The position numbers were made by a program, and so were the translations under genes. A stretch of DNA of 64,000 nt, taken from contig NZ_AADV02000002.1 in the NCBI RefSeq assembly GCF_000167195.1, positions 586,269 to 650,268 on the forward strand, given 5' to 3'. This document shows, one piece after another, positions 52,390 through 62,171 of this stretch; the first letter of the stretch is position 1; each line of letters starts with the position of its first letter. Source of the stretch: Crocosphaera watsonii WH 8501. GTDB lineage: Bacteria; Cyanobacteriota; Cyanobacteriia; Cyanobacteriales; Microcystaceae. A model generated the notes under the pieces. That model saw only the letters and a list, made by a program, of their open reading frames with translations, had not been told where the DNA came from and ran no database searches.

Positions 52390-53250
52390 ATGACAAGAGC
52401 TAATGGATTGAACAATGATAGTAATTTAACTCAACAAGAGTGGTGGGTTATTCGGTGGTTAGAATTGTTAGATTCTTATCGGTTTAAAAAGCGGTTAGAA
52501 AGGGCAAGAAATTATGCAAGAGAAGGTCATGTATTAAGCATTGAGTTCTCTGGCTCTGAGGTATTAGCTAAGGTGCAAGGAACAGAAACAGAACCCTATC
52601 AGGTGTCTCTTTCTCTTGAACCTTTTACCGATGAGGATTGGAGTTTTATTCTTCAAAGTTTATCAGAAAAAGCAATTTTTTCTGCTCAATTATTATCTGG
52701 TAAAATGCCAGATGATATTGAAAGGGTTTTTACTGATAATGGTTTAAGTGTCTTTCCTTTTAGATTATCAGATGTTAATTCTAGTTGTACTTGTCCCGAT
52801 AAAGCTAACCCTTGTAAACATATTGGGGCTATTTATTATCAGTTAGCTGAAAGATTTAGTGAAGATCCTTTTATTATTTTCCAGTTACGAGGTAGAAGTA
52901 AACATCAAATTTTGGAAGGGTTGAGAAATCTACGCCAGCAACAAATTAATCTGGAAGAAACTCCTTTAGATAATATTGAAGACACCGTTAATAATACTGA
53001 AGAAATAGAAGAAAAAAATACTCAAGAAAATCAGCCATTAGATGTTCAACAATTTTGGCAATATCAAGAATCTCTTGATCCTTCTCTAGTAGTTATTGTT
53101 CCTCCTACGGATAACAAAACAGTCTTAGATGTTTTGGGTAGAATACCTTTAGCTTATGAAGACGCAAAAATCGTTAAGGACCATTTACAGCAAGTCTATC
53201 AAACAGTCTCACAACAAGGGATGATGAAAGCTTTACAAAGAGATGAATAA
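52390..53250 (+). CDS. SWIM zinc-finger protein
   Basis: A 286-residue protein with a SWIM zinc finger, SSCTCPDKANPCKHIGAIYY (CxC...CxH) near residues 136-155, and an acidic Glu/Asn-rich C-terminal linker. Such proteins often accompany SNF2-type helicases in bacteria. Here an IS5-type element follows within one or two bases of the stop codon, so any downstream partner has been moved or lost. The stop codon itself is intact. Confidence 0.85.
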   Translation: MTRANGLNNDSNLTQQEWWVIRWLELLDSYRFKKRLERARNYAREGHVLSIEFSGSEVLAKVQGTETEPYQVSLSLEPFTDEDWSFILQSLSEKAIFSAQLLSGKMPDDIERVFTDNGLSVFPFRLSDVNSSCTCPDKANPCKHIGAIYYQLAERFSEDPFIIFQLRGRSKHQILEGLRNLRQQQINLEETPLDNIEDTVNNTEEIEEKNTQENQPLDVQQFWQYQESLDPSLVVIVPPTDNKTVLDVLGRIPLAYEDAKIVKDHLQQVYQTVSQQGMMKALQRDE

Positions 53251-54947
53251 TTAGGGTTTGCTGAATAAAAGCAAAACCCTATTCTTTAAAAGGTTACACC
53301 CATATTCGCGATCGCAAAAAAGATCAGCTTTGTCGGCTACAAACCGCTATAATTGGTAGAAACACCTCCCAGTTGTTGGTCAAGAACAAATGTATCGAAA
53401 AGAGGAGCAACCTTTACCGCCCCCAGAAAAATTTGAATTACCTTTCGAGGGCAAATTGTCCCCCAATAATCGCTGGGTAATCATGGCAGAGTTGATACCT
53501 TGGGATGATTTTGAGGAAGAATATGCTAAACTTTTTTCAGCAGAAAAAGGTGCGCCAGCCAAACTATTTAGAATGGCATTAGGGACATTAATTATTAGGG
53601 AAAAATTAGGAACAAGTGATAGAGAAACTATAGAACAGATTAGAGAAAATCCCTATCTACAATACTTTATAGGTTTAAATTGTTATCAACAAGAGCCACC
53701 ACTGGAATCTTCAATGCTAGTTCATTTTAGGAAAAGAATTGATGGAGAATTGATAAACAAAATCAATAAAAAAATAGTAAAAAGAGAAATAGACAAGAGT
53801 GATAAAGAAGTAAAAAAAAAGGATTGTCTCCAAGAAAAAGGAGAAAAAATAAAAAATAAAGGTAAACTAATTTTAGATGCGACTTGTGCGCCAGCAGACA
53901 TCAAATACCCAACGGATTTAGGCATATTAAATCAAGCCAGAATTGAGACAGAAAGAATAATAGATAATCTTTATAAACCATTAAGAGTAAAATTGAGAAA
54001 AAAGCCGAGAACTTCTAGAAAAATTGCTAGAAAGGAATACTTAAAAGTAGCTAAAAAACGAAAAGTATCTTATCAAAAAAGAAGAAAAGCTATCGGGAAA
54101 CAGTTAAAATACCTTAAGAAAAATTTAGGAAATATAGAAGACTTAATTCAAGCTGGGGCTTCCCTGGAAAATCTGAGTAAAAGACAGAAAAATTGTCTAG
54201 AGACTATCAAAAAAGTTTATGAACAACAACAGTCAATGTGGGAGAATAAGACCCAGAGTGTTCCTCAAAGAATTGTAAGTTTAACTCAACCGCATATTCG
54301 TCCAATAGTGAGGGGAAAAGCAGGAAAACCAATAGAGTTTGGAGCTAAACTCTCAGTAAGCTGTGTAGATAACTATGTGTTTCTAGACAAAATAAGTTGG
54401 GAAAACTTCAATGAATCTTGTCATTTAAAAGAACAAGTAGAAAAGTATAAAGAAACGTTTGGCTATTATCCCGAATCCGTCCATGTAGATAAAATTTATC
54501 GAACTAGGGAAAACAGAAATTGGTGTAAGGAAAGAGGGATAAGAATCAGTGGTCCGAAGTTAGGAAGACCTCCGAAAAATGTCAGTGAAGAAGAGAAGAA
54601 ACAAGCCCACTCCGATGAATGCTTCCGTAATGCTATTGAGGGAAAGTTTGGACAAGCTAAACGAAGATTTAGCCTAAATCTCGTGATGACAAAACTCCCT
54701 GAAACCTCCATTACATCTATTGCTATTACATTTTTAGTTGTCAATCTTTCTAAACTTCTGAGGCAGTTTTTGTCGCTTTTTTTGTCCTTATTCACTAATA
54801 ATAGAACAGGGGAACTCATCAAACCGCCTTTCATTAATTTTGATTATACTTTAAACAATTTTTATGTACTAAAACTTATTGATTTGTCAGAAAATTCTTG
54901 GTCAAAAGTGGCATAAATTTTGGAGAAACTTTTTCAGCAAACCCTAA
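53251..54947 (+). mobile_element. IS5-type insertion sequence
   Basis: About 1.7 kb, bounded by inverted repeats TTAGGGTTTGCTGAA (53251-53265) and TTCAGCAAACCCTAA (54933-54947). A TA dinucleotide at the borders could be the target duplication. The left end also forms a hairpin (AGGGTTTGC with GCAAAACCCT) that may stop read-through from the SWIM gene. It encodes one intact transposase. Confidence 0.85.
53390..54916 (+). CDS. IS5/IS1182-type transposase with DUF772 domain
   Basis: A 508-residue transposase. The N-terminal DUF772 domain reads SPNNRWVIMAELIPWDDFEE, then LGTLIIREKLGTSDRETIEQ. DDE residues are seen in LILDATCAPADIKYPTD, ESVHVDKIYRTRENRNWC and RNAIEGKFGQAKRRF. A long Lys/Arg-rich helical insert (about 135-270) lies between the first and second Asp. 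The frame is intact, so the element may be active. Confidence 0.88.
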   Translation: MYRKEEQPLPPPEKFELPFEGKLSPNNRWVIMAELIPWDDFEEEYAKLFSAEKGAPAKLFRMALGTLIIREKLGTSDRETIEQIRENPYLQYFIGLNCYQQEPPLESSMLVHFRKRIDGELINKINKKIVKREIDKSDKEVKKKDCLQEKGEKIKNKGKLILDATCAPADIKYPTDLGILNQARIETERIIDNLYKPLRVKLRKKPRTSRKIARKEYLKVAKKRKVSYQKRRKAIGKQLKYLKKNLGNIEDLIQAGASLENLSKRQKNCLETIKKVYEQQQSMWENKTQSVPQRIVSLTQPHIRPIVRGKAGKPIEFGAKLSVSCVDNYVFLDKISWENFNESCHLKEQVEKYKETFGYYPESVHVDKIYRTRENRNWCKERGIRISGPKLGRPPKNVSEEEKKQAHSDECFRNAIEGKFGQAKRRFSLNLVMTKLPETSITSIAITFLVVNLSKLLRQFLSLFLSLFTNNRTGELIKPPFINFDYTLNNFYVLKLIDLSENSWSKVA

Positions 54948-55160
54948 TTTAGCATCATGGGTTTTGATTACCTTGAAAATAATTTGACGTAATTCTTCAG
55001 CATTATCAGTGTTCATTCCTAAAATTGACGAAAATAAACGAGCTTTATGCTTCCCATGATCATGATCGGGGTTAAGACAGTAATCACGCAGTTTACCAAT
55101 ATCAACCTTAGCATTATCAACATAAGGCAGTAGATTAACGATAATAGTCTTCTCCTTCAA
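54945..55160 (-). pseudogene. DUF6883-family protein, 3'-truncated by the IS
   Basis: The N-terminal 72 residues (VNLLPYVDNAKVDIGKLRDY, then HDHGKHKARLFSSILGM and NAEELRQIIFKVIKTHDAKL) match DUF6883. At 54947 the frame enters the IS end and reads on about 22 codons to a stop at 54876. The native C-terminus is not on the left side of the IS, so sequence was lost. Confidence 0.75.
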
Positions 55161-55181
55161 GAATAATAATTATCAATCTTA

Positions 55182-55620
55182 CCGTAGGGTGGATTAGCGG
55201 TAGCGTAATCCACCATAAAATAGTTTAATATAATAACGAGAATTTGGTGCATTACATTTCATTAATGCACCCTACAAAAAGGCGATGGCAGTTACCGTAG
55301 GGTGGATTAGCGACAGCGTAATCCACAAAAAATAGTTTAATATAATAACAAGAAATTGTTGCATTACATTGCATTATAGCACCCGAAAAAAAGGCGAGCG
55401 CAATTACCGTAGGGTGGATTAGCGAGAGCGTAATCCACCAGAAAATAGGTGAGAATAATAACAATAACTTGGTGTATTAAATTTCATTAATGCACCCTAC
55501 AAAAGAGCGATATAAGTTACCGTAGGGTGGATTAGCGAGAGCGTAATCCACCAGAAAATAGGTGAGAATAATAACAAGGTTTTGGTGCATTACATTTCAT
55601 TAATGCACCCTACAAAAGAG
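55182..55620. repeat. Four tandem copies of a ~113-bp double-hairpin repeat
   Basis: Copies start at 55182, 55295, 55407 and 55520, giving a 112-113-bp period. Each has a first palindrome, CCGTAGGGTGGATTAGCG with AGCGTAATCCACC, and a second, TTGGTGCATTA with TTAATGCACCCTAC. An A/T-rich spacer separates the two. The copies differ by scattered substitutions. They fill the space between the DUF6883 fragment and 55.6 kb. No unique spacers are present, so it is not CRISPR. Confidence 0.92.
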
Positions 55621-55760
55621 CTAATGAACCCTTATATAATAGCTATAATTTCAACATCTAGGTCAATGTTTTCAACTGGTGCGTTATTTGGATTATGTGC
55701 ATAAAGAATAAAATACTCTTCCGTTACAAAGCCAACTGTTAGGATTATTTCAGCACAATT
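55621..55760 (-). other. Short start-less open stretch
   Basis: The minus strand reads EIILTVGFVTEEYFILYAHN followed by PNNAPVENIDLDVEIIAII and a stop, about 44 codons without a start. It may be the C-terminal remnant of a lost small gene. I recognise no family. Confidence 0.3.
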
Positions 55761-56093
55761 TTAACCAGAAATATGTCCCACAATAGCAGCTTTAGGTTTA
55801 GAATCTAGGGGCGATTCTTTCCAATTAATTAATTTTTCCCAGGCTTTAGGATGGTTTTCACTTGAAGAAGGTTCTAACTTTTGTATAGAACCTTGATAAG
55901 TCTGAATCATCAATTTATGATTTCTATTTAATTGTTTTGTAACCCATAATAGCCAATATAAAATCAACAATATTCCTAAACCCAAAACAACAAATACAGC
56001 TTTTACATCCCCATAAAATGCGTTTGCTCCGTAAGATAGTAAAACAGTAATAAAACCTAAAATACCTGAGTATGTCTTTAATTCATTCAACAT
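55761..56093 (-). CDS. Small membrane protein, unknown
   Basis: A 110-residue protein with two hydrophobic segments (about 8-25 and 32-52) and a soluble C-terminal tail. No family recognised. It is followed by the start-less stretch and preceded by an imperfect GGTGG/CCACC hairpin at about 56132-56156. Confidence 0.55.
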   Translation of the reverse strand: MLNELKTYSGILGFITVLLSYGANAFYGDVKAVFVVLGLGILLILYWLLWVTKQLNRNHKLMIQTYQGSIQKLEPSSSENHPKAWEKLINWKESPLDSKPKAAIVGHISG

Positions 56094-56168
56094 ATTCTTT
56101 TAAAAGCTAAGGTAATTTAATTGTAAACGAATAAGGTGGACTCAAAAAAGCCCACCCTAAACTAACAA

Positions 56169-58148
56169 TTAAACTTTCTCTCGCAACTTATCTAAAACAC
56201 TAGGATCAACTACCGTAGACTTATCACCAACAATGTCTTGATCCGCTGCTATTTGACGTAAGAAACGTCGTACAATCTTACCCGATCGCGTCTTGGGAAG
56301 TGCTTCAGCAAACTGAATAGTACCCGGACGAGCGATCGCACCGATCTCACTGACAACGTGCTGCTTTAACTCCTTATTTAACTCATTACTGGGACTGTAA
56401 TGATCTTCTAGGGTAACAAAAGCATAAATATCTTCCCCTTTGATCTCATGGGGAACTCCAACCACCGACGCTTCAGCAACCGCAGGATGAGACACTAAAG
56501 CAGACTCTAACTCCATCGATCCCAAACGGTGTCCAGAGACATTCATCACGTCATCTACCCGGCCCATAATCCAAAAATAGCCTTTTTCGTCCCGTCGCGC
56601 GCTATCACCAGCGAAATAGACTGGTTTACCTTCAACTTCAGGAATAGGGTCCCAATAGGTCTTCTGGAAGCGTTCGGGGTTATTATAGACGGTGCGTAAC
56701 ATACTGGGCCAAGGATGCTTAATAACCAAATATCCTCCGGTGTTATCGGGAACTGCATTACCGTTTTGGTCCACCACATCGGCTATAATGCCAGGGAATG
56801 GTCGTGTAGCTGATCCCGGTTGGGTGGGTGTTGCGCCGGGTAACGGGGTGATCATTACACCTCCGGTTTCGGTTTGCCACCAAGTATCCACAATAGGGCA
56901 TTTTTCCCCACCAATAACGCGGTGATACCAGATCCAAGCTTCGGGGTTGATGGGTTCTCCTACTGTTCCCAATAAACGCAAAGAGGAGAGATCCCTTGCT
57001 TGTGGTAACTCTTCTCCCATTTTGATGAAAGCACGAATAGCAGTGGGTGCGGTATAAAAGACGTTGACTCCGTATTTTTCCACTACATCCCAGAAACAAC
57101 CAGGGTTAGAGGGACGGGGAACTCCTTCGTACATCAAGGAGGTGGCACCGTTGGATAAGGGACCATAGACAATATAACTGTGTCCTGTGATCCAACCTAC
57201 ATCGGCAGTACACCAGTAAACATCGTTGTCTTTGAGATCAAAGATCCATTTTGTGGTCATGTGGGTGTAAAGGTTATAACCTCCGGTGGTGTGAACAACG
57301 CCTTTAGGTTTCCCTGTACTGCCACTGGTATAGAGGATGAAGAGGGGATCTTCGCTATCCATTACTTCTGCATCGCACTTAGGGGAGGCATCTTTTTGGA
57401 GATCGTGCCACCAATAGTCCCGTCCTGAGACCATGGTAATGTCTTGTTTGGTCCGTTGTATTACAATCACTTTTTGGACGCTAGAAGCACCATTTTCTAG
57501 GGCTTTATCCACTTCTGATTTTAGGGGAACGATCTTATCTTTGCGGAAACCTCCATCAGCAGTGACGACGACTTTGGCCTCTGCATCTTCTAAGCGATCG
57601 CGTAATGCTTCGGCACTAAACCCCCCAAAAACGACGCTATGGGGCGCACCTATTCTAGTACAGGCTAACATAGCGATCGCTGCTTCGGGAACCATAGGCA
57701 TATAAATACCCACGCGATCGCCTTTTTCTACTCCCATATCTTTGAGGACATTGGCAAACTGACAAACTTCCCGATGGAGTTCCCCATAGGTTAGGGTACG
57801 AGAGTCTCCTGGTTCCCCTTCCCAGATAATAGCTGCTTTGTTACGTCGCCAAGTGGTAAGATGGCGATCGAGGCAGTTATAGGACATATTGATTTTGCCG
57901 TTGACAAACCATTTGGCAAAGGGTGGCTTCCAGTCTAGCACTTGATCCCATTTTTGAAACCAATGTAATTCTTGTTCTGCTAGTTCTGCCCAAAAGGTTT
58001 CGGGATCGCTTTTGGCTTTTTCGTACAGTTGCTCATAGTCTTGAAGACTTTTTATATGTGCGTTATTAGAAAAGTCCGCAGCAGGAGGAAAGACTCGGTC
58101 TTCATGTAAGATCGATTCAACGGTATTTTTTTCAGAGGATGCGACCAT
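56169..58148 (-). CDS. acsA: Acetyl-CoA synthetase
   Basis: A 659-residue AMP-forming ligase that activates acetate to acetyl-CoA. Motifs are [18 protein letters not shown] (P-loop), [30 protein letters not shown] and the C-terminal [10 protein letters not shown], whose lysine is the usual acetylation control site. Length is standard. I chose ATG at 58148, with GAGG upstream, over TTG at 58166. It is a single-gene unit, and the gene-free stretch upstream (58149-58497) holds a dispersed hairpin repeat. Confidence 0.96.
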   Translation of the reverse strand: MVASSEKNTVESILHEDRVFPPAADFSNNAHIKSLQDYEQLYEKAKSDPETFWAELAEQELHWFQKWDQVLDWKPPFAKWFVNGKINMSYNCLDRHLTTWRRNKAAIIWEGEPGDSRTLTYGELHREVCQFANVLKDMGVEKGDRVGIYMPMVPEAAIAMLACTRIGAPHSVVFGGFSAEALRDRLEDAEAKVVVTADGGFRKDKIVPLKSEVDKALENGASSVQKVIVIQRTKQDITMVSGRDYWWHDLQKDASPKCDAEVMDSEDPLFILYTSGSTGKPKGVVHTTGGYNLYTHMTTKWIFDLKDNDVYWCTADVGWITGHSYIVYGPLSNGATSLMYEGVPRPSNPGCFWDVVEKYGVNVFYTAPTAIRAFIKMGEELPQARDLSSLRLLGTVGEPINPEAWIWYHRVIGGEKCPIVDTWWQTETGGVMITPLPGATPTQPGSATRPFPGIIADVVDQNGNAVPDNTGGYLVIKHPWPSMLRTVYNNPERFQKTYWDPIPEVEGKPVYFAGDSARRDEKGYFWIMGRVDDVMNVSGHRLGSMELESALVSHPAVAEASVVGVPHEIKGEDIYAFVTLEDHYSPSNELNKELKQHVVSEIGAIARPGTIQFAEALPKTRSGKIVRRFLRQIAADQDIVGDKSTVVDPSVLDKLREKV

Positions 58149-58353
58149 AATATAGACCTCAACCAAGGTTTATGTAATCTTTATAATTGTAAGTCGGAAG
58201 TGATTACTAGAAAAGGTTTTAAGGGATTTACAAAAATTAATAAAAAAATCTACTTTTTTATCTGACTCTTTATATTAAATAGATAAAGATTCTATTTTAA
58301 AACAACCCTTCATTTTAATTTTAATAGTTAAACCAAATTTTTAAAATCCGTAG

Positions 58354-58410
58354 GGTGGGCAAATGCTGAAGACAGAGGATGAGGACACTTAATAATTAAT
58401 TTTGCCCACC
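58354..58410. repeat. Dispersed hairpin repeat GGTGGGCAAA...TTTGCCCACC
   Basis: GGTGGGCAAA (58354-58363) and TTTGCCCACC (58401-58410) are perfect arms around a 37-base loop, as at 38139-38193. It is preceded by CCGTA, like the tandem repeats at 55.2 kb. It lies upstream of acsA. Confidence 0.7.
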
Positions 58411-58468
58411 TTCATCATGATCATCGTGGACAACCATTGACAACATTTTAATTTGCCGAAAAATTATC

Positions 58469-58491
58469 CCCTTCACTATTAAAGTGAAGGG
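58469..58491 (-). terminator. Terminator after the hydratase gene
   Basis: CCCTTCACT and AGTGAAGGG form a nine-base-pair stem with a five-base loop, six bases beyond the stop codon. On the minus strand it is followed by GATAATTTTT. Confidence 0.7.
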
Positions 58492-58497
58492 TTGTAA

Positions 58498-59427
58498 TCA
58501 TTCAAAAGTAATAAATACTTCTATTACTTGATCTTTTTCCAAACCAGTGTACTGAGCATTAATAGTTTTTCCTATTTCTACTGGTATCAATGGAGTTATA
58601 CTACCCAATGATAATAAATCGCCTTTTTTTAAGGTTTTTCTTTGAGCTTTTAATTGTTCTTTTATCCAGAAAACTACATTTAAGGGATCGCCTAATAAAG
58701 CATTACTGTTTCCTTGAGCAATAATTTCTCCTGACTCATCTATTAACTTAACCGAAATATCCTTAAGCGTATCTTTTTTAATATTTTCTCTATCTATAGT
58801 AATAACCTCACCAACAACTCCTAATCTCGCACCGGCATTAATTGCTATCAACATTTCAGCATTAACCTTGATATTTTTATCATAAACTAAATCAGGTAAT
58901 TCGAGAAAAGGAATTACTGCATCTAAATATTTTAATGTGTCTTGAGGCGTGGTTACTTCGTTAATTTTTTTACTAGCAACTCTCACCATTAAATCCCCTT
59001 CTATCATCGGTTTAGCACCAAAATTAGCAGGAATTGTTATTCCTGAAGGTAATAGCATATTCTCTAATAATATTCCTAGTAGGGGTTCCTTAACTTTAAA
59101 AGTTTCTTGCGCTTTTTTATTGGTTAATGCTGCTTTATAACCAATTAATTCACCTTGAGAATAACTTAAGATATTGATTAATTTTTCTTGTATACTGTTT
59201 GCGTCTTCCCATGTCAAGTTATGGTTAAACTCTGTAATACTTTGCTTAGTTAAATAAGCATCAGCAATTTTTTTTGCAATATTTTCAATCTCCCTAAAAG
59301 ATAAATTACTGAGTAAGATTGATAAATCATCTTGATTGTTTTCATCAATAGTCTGGGTTTGTGCTGTAACAGTTAAAAAAGGGAATAAAATAAGAGAAAA
59401 GACGAAAAATAATTTTATTTTTTTCAT
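58498..59427 (-). CDS. Exported 2-keto-4-pentenoate hydratase-like protein (FAH fold)
   Basis: A 309-residue protein. The first 22 residues (MKKIKLFFVFSLILFPFLTVTAQTQ) form a clear Sec-type signal peptide. The rest is a MhpD/2-keto-4-pentenoate hydratase-type domain: SQGELIGYKAALTNKKAQE, EPLLGILLENML, MIEGDLMVRVA, FLELPDLVYD and LGDPLNVVFWIKEQL, with acidic residues for metal binding. Cytosolic relatives hydrate 2-oxopent-4-enoate in aromatic breakdown, but no catabolic partners are present here. An exported version is unusual. It may act on another substrate in the periplasm. Confidence 0.8.
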   Translation of the reverse strand: MKKIKLFFVFSLILFPFLTVTAQTQTIDENNQDDLSILLSNLSFREIENIAKKIADAYLTKQSITEFNHNLTWEDANSIQEKLINILSYSQGELIGYKAALTNKKAQETFKVKEPLLGILLENMLLPSGITIPANFGAKPMIEGDLMVRVASKKINEVTTPQDTLKYLDAVIPFLELPDLVYDKNIKVNAEMLIAINAGARLGVVGEVITIDRENIKKDTLKDISVKLIDESGEIIAQGNSNALLGDPLNVVFWIKEQLKAQRKTLKKGDLLSLGSITPLIPVEIGKTINAQYTGLEKDQVIEVFITFE

Positions 59428-59649
59428 AGATAGCAGTCAATGATGATATGTAAAAAGTGAAAATATGTCAGGACATAATAGTATTATTTCCCTACGAATG
59501 CGTTTTTTTAGGGGTTTAACACTGAGGGTAGTCGAAGTGTTAAACGCAGAAAACTGATTGCTAGATAAGGTTTAAAGAACAATTATCCCTAAATTTTCGT
59601 CTATCATTGAGTATATTATAATTGAATGCCTTAATTATAACCATTACCT

Positions 59650-62136
59650 ATGTTAGCTAAAAGATTTTCTTCTATTCACACCCCTGCATGGATAATTCTA
59701 GGATTAATATGGTTAGGAGGTAATTTATGCGATCGCTTATGGTTAATCTTAGATCATTCTCTTCCTGCTTGGGATCAAAGTAATCATTTAACTAAGTCTC
59801 TACAATATTTTTACAGTTTGAATTCTCCTGAAATTTTCAACGGAGAATGGTGGCGTAATTTTTGGATGATATCTACAAAATATCCTCCTTTCACTTATAT
59901 TGTTGGTGCCTTTTTTCAGAAGATATTTGGCTTAGGCAACGATCAAGCCCTGCTCTCCAATCTATTATACAACGGAATTTTAATTGTTTCAATTTATTTC
60001 ATCGGAAAAACTTTATTTAGTTCAGAAGTTGGGTTATGGAGTGCGGGGTTATCGATGTTATTTCCTCGTCTATATCAAACCCGTTTACAGTTTCTGATCG
60101 ATACTCCCTCAATGACGTTAACCGTTGCTTGTTTTTGCTGTTTAACCTTCTGGAAAGTGGAAACAAATAGACAAAAACAATGGTTATGGACTATCCTTTT
60201 TGGATTAGGTTGGGGACTTGCTTTATTAAGCAAACAGAGTATTATGTTTTTCCTTTTTATTCCTTTACTTTACTTAGGTATTACTCATCTCTGGAGTAAA
60301 AAGTGGGAAAGAGTTTTACAATTATGGGTTAGTTTTCTTGTCTCTAGTTTACTATGGTTTCCCTGGTATCGAACTAACTGGATTTATTTATTTAGTACGG
60401 TACAAAATTCTAATGCTATTCCTGCTACTTTTGAAGGAGATCCACCCCTTAACACTCTCGCTGCTTGGACTTATTATTGGCAAGATTTACCCAAGGCGAT
60501 CGGTTGGGTTTTATTATTAGTTTCTCTGGTGGGACTATTATTAAATTTCTTGGGAAGATTTCCTAAAAATAAAGAAAAAATTGACAGATCAAAACTTAGA
60601 GAAAGTATTAAATGGTTAGGGATTTATTTTGGTGGTTCTTATTTAATTTGTTCGGCAATCTTTAATAAAGATACACGCTATATCATGTCCTATTTGCCAA
60701 TTTTGGCAGTATTTTTAAGCTATGGTTTAATCCAATGGCGAGGAAAATATAAAGCGGTGCGAGGGGTAACAGTAATCATAGCAATTTTAGTGATGATTAC
60801 TAACTTATTTCCCATTCCTGGAACTGAAAATTTATCCTTACTTTTGAGTCCTGGAGTTAGTTTTCGTCCCTATTTAGGTCAAGAAATACCTGTGAAAAGT
60901 ATTATTAAAACCGCACGAGAAACAAATCCTTATCAAATCGTTAATTTAGGAGTAATTGCTAATACTGATTCTATCAACCATAGTACTATAAATTATTATG
61001 GACAGTTAGCTGATTTTCAGGTTTACGGCAGAGAATTGGGAAATAAGCAGGATTACATTGACAAAGATAGTAAGTCTTTTGATTGGTTTCTCAGCAAAAC
61101 AGGGGATAACGGTTTTGCTAGAGAAAATCAATTAAAATTTGCTGATACTTTAGATAATAATCCAAACTTTAGTATAGTTAAAAGTTGGCAAATGCCAGAT
61201 CAAAGTTTAGTTAAACTATATCACCGTAACCAAATATCGTTTGAGGTTAAACCTCTTGAAAAAGCTATTAATAAAATTAGTTTAGATAAGATTATTTTTC
61301 CTGAAGAAGCTTCTGGTAATTTTCCTATTCCTATTACCTATGAATGGTCAGGAAATTGGTCAGATTTACAACAAGGATTAGTATTATTATCATGGTATCC
61401 TAAAGAAGCAGATCCTAATCAAGTTACTTGGATACATGATCATGGAATTGGAGCCGGAATGTTATGGGGTAACTTAGCTGAAAATAAAGGATTTAAAGTA
61501 ACTGAAAACATGGCAATATTCCCAGGTAAAAATATAAAAGATGGTGAGTATATATTAAAAGCAATTTATCTAAATCGTAACACCAATGAAAGTTATTCAA
61601 TTCCTGTTCCTGATGTAACTTTAAAAATTAATAATAGTCTCGAGCAAATTCCCGCTCCAGAATTAGATTTAAACACGCAATTAAGAGAAATTTCTGTTAA
61701 TTTAGGTCAAGGAATACCAGGGTTAGATCCTATCTTTAAAAAAGTAGGCCGTCTGAATCAATATGATCCCATTCAAGACTATCTTAAACAGACAGAAATT
61801 GCCTTAAAATATCGCTTAAATAATGAGTCCGAAAATCATCAATTAAATTGGAATTATGGTTTAGTATTATCCCAAGTATTACAGGAAAATCCCCAAGGGG
61901 CGATCGCTGCTTTAAAACAACTAATTAAAATTGCTCCAGACAACCCCTATCATCATGCTTATCTTGCCTTTGTTTATCTTTACAACTGGCAACCCAAAGC
62001 AGCAGAAAATGCCCTAATACCTGCCCTTAAAATTGATCCAAATGTAGAAGAATTTAAAATTTTAAAAGCTATTTCTACAGTAATGCAAGGGAATTTAATC
62101 AAAGGATGGAGAATATTATCAATGGATAATCGATAA
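59650..62136 (+). CDS. GT-C (family 39-type) membrane glycosyltransferase with C-terminal TPR
   Basis: An 828-residue protein. The N-terminal half has ten or more membrane segments and an early acidic loop, LPAWDQSNHLTKSLQYF, like the catalytic loop of ArnT/PMT-type enzymes. SKQSIMFFLFIPLLYLG and RYIMSYLPILAVFLSYG follow. A beta-rich periplasmic part (about 530-670) and a C-terminal TPR-like region (about 720-825; LKQLIKIAPDNPYHHAYLAF) complete it. It probably transfers a sugar from a lipid carrier to an envelope glycan or protein. The next gene is a cytosolic glycosyltransferase on the other strand. Confidence 0.85.
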   Translation: MLAKRFSSIHTPAWIILGLIWLGGNLCDRLWLILDHSLPAWDQSNHLTKSLQYFYSLNSPEIFNGEWWRNFWMISTKYPPFTYIVGAFFQKIFGLGNDQALLSNLLYNGILIVSIYFIGKTLFSSEVGLWSAGLSMLFPRLYQTRLQFLIDTPSMTLTVACFCCLTFWKVETNRQKQWLWTILFGLGWGLALLSKQSIMFFLFIPLLYLGITHLWSKKWERVLQLWVSFLVSSLLWFPWYRTNWIYLFSTVQNSNAIPATFEGDPPLNTLAAWTYYWQDLPKAIGWVLLLVSLVGLLLNFLGRFPKNKEKIDRSKLRESIKWLGIYFGGSYLICSAIFNKDTRYIMSYLPILAVFLSYGLIQWRGKYKAVRGVTVIIAILVMITNLFPIPGTENLSLLLSPGVSFRPYLGQEIPVKSIIKTARETNPYQIVNLGVIANTDSINHSTINYYGQLADFQVYGRELGNKQDYIDKDSKSFDWFLSKTGDNGFARENQLKFADTLDNNPNFSIVKSWQMPDQSLVKLYHRNQISFEVKPLEKAINKISLDKIIFPEEASGNFPIPITYEWSGNWSDLQQGLVLLSWYPKEADPNQVTWIHDHGIGAGMLWGNLAENKGFKVTENMAIFPGKNIKDGEYILKAIYLNRNTNESYSIPVPDVTLKINNSLEQIPAPELDLNTQLREISVNLGQGIPGLDPIFKKVGRLNQYDPIQDYLKQTEIALKYRLNNESENHQLNWNYGLVLSQVLQENPQGAIAALKQLIKIAPDNPYHHAYLAFVYLYNWQPKAAENALIPALKIDPNVEEFKILKAISTVMQGNLIKGWRILSMDNR

Positions 62137-62171
62137 TGGATAATGGCTCATTAATTAATATGGTTTGAATG

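Noticed and set aside
55182-55620. CRISPR array
   Set aside because: Repeated units are contiguous at a 112-113-bp period, with no unique spacers between short repeats and no cas genes. Each unit is a double hairpin.
56758-57705. Several reading frames inside acsA on both strands
   Set aside because: All lie within the strongly supported acetyl-CoA synthetase gene and are shadows of its codon pattern.
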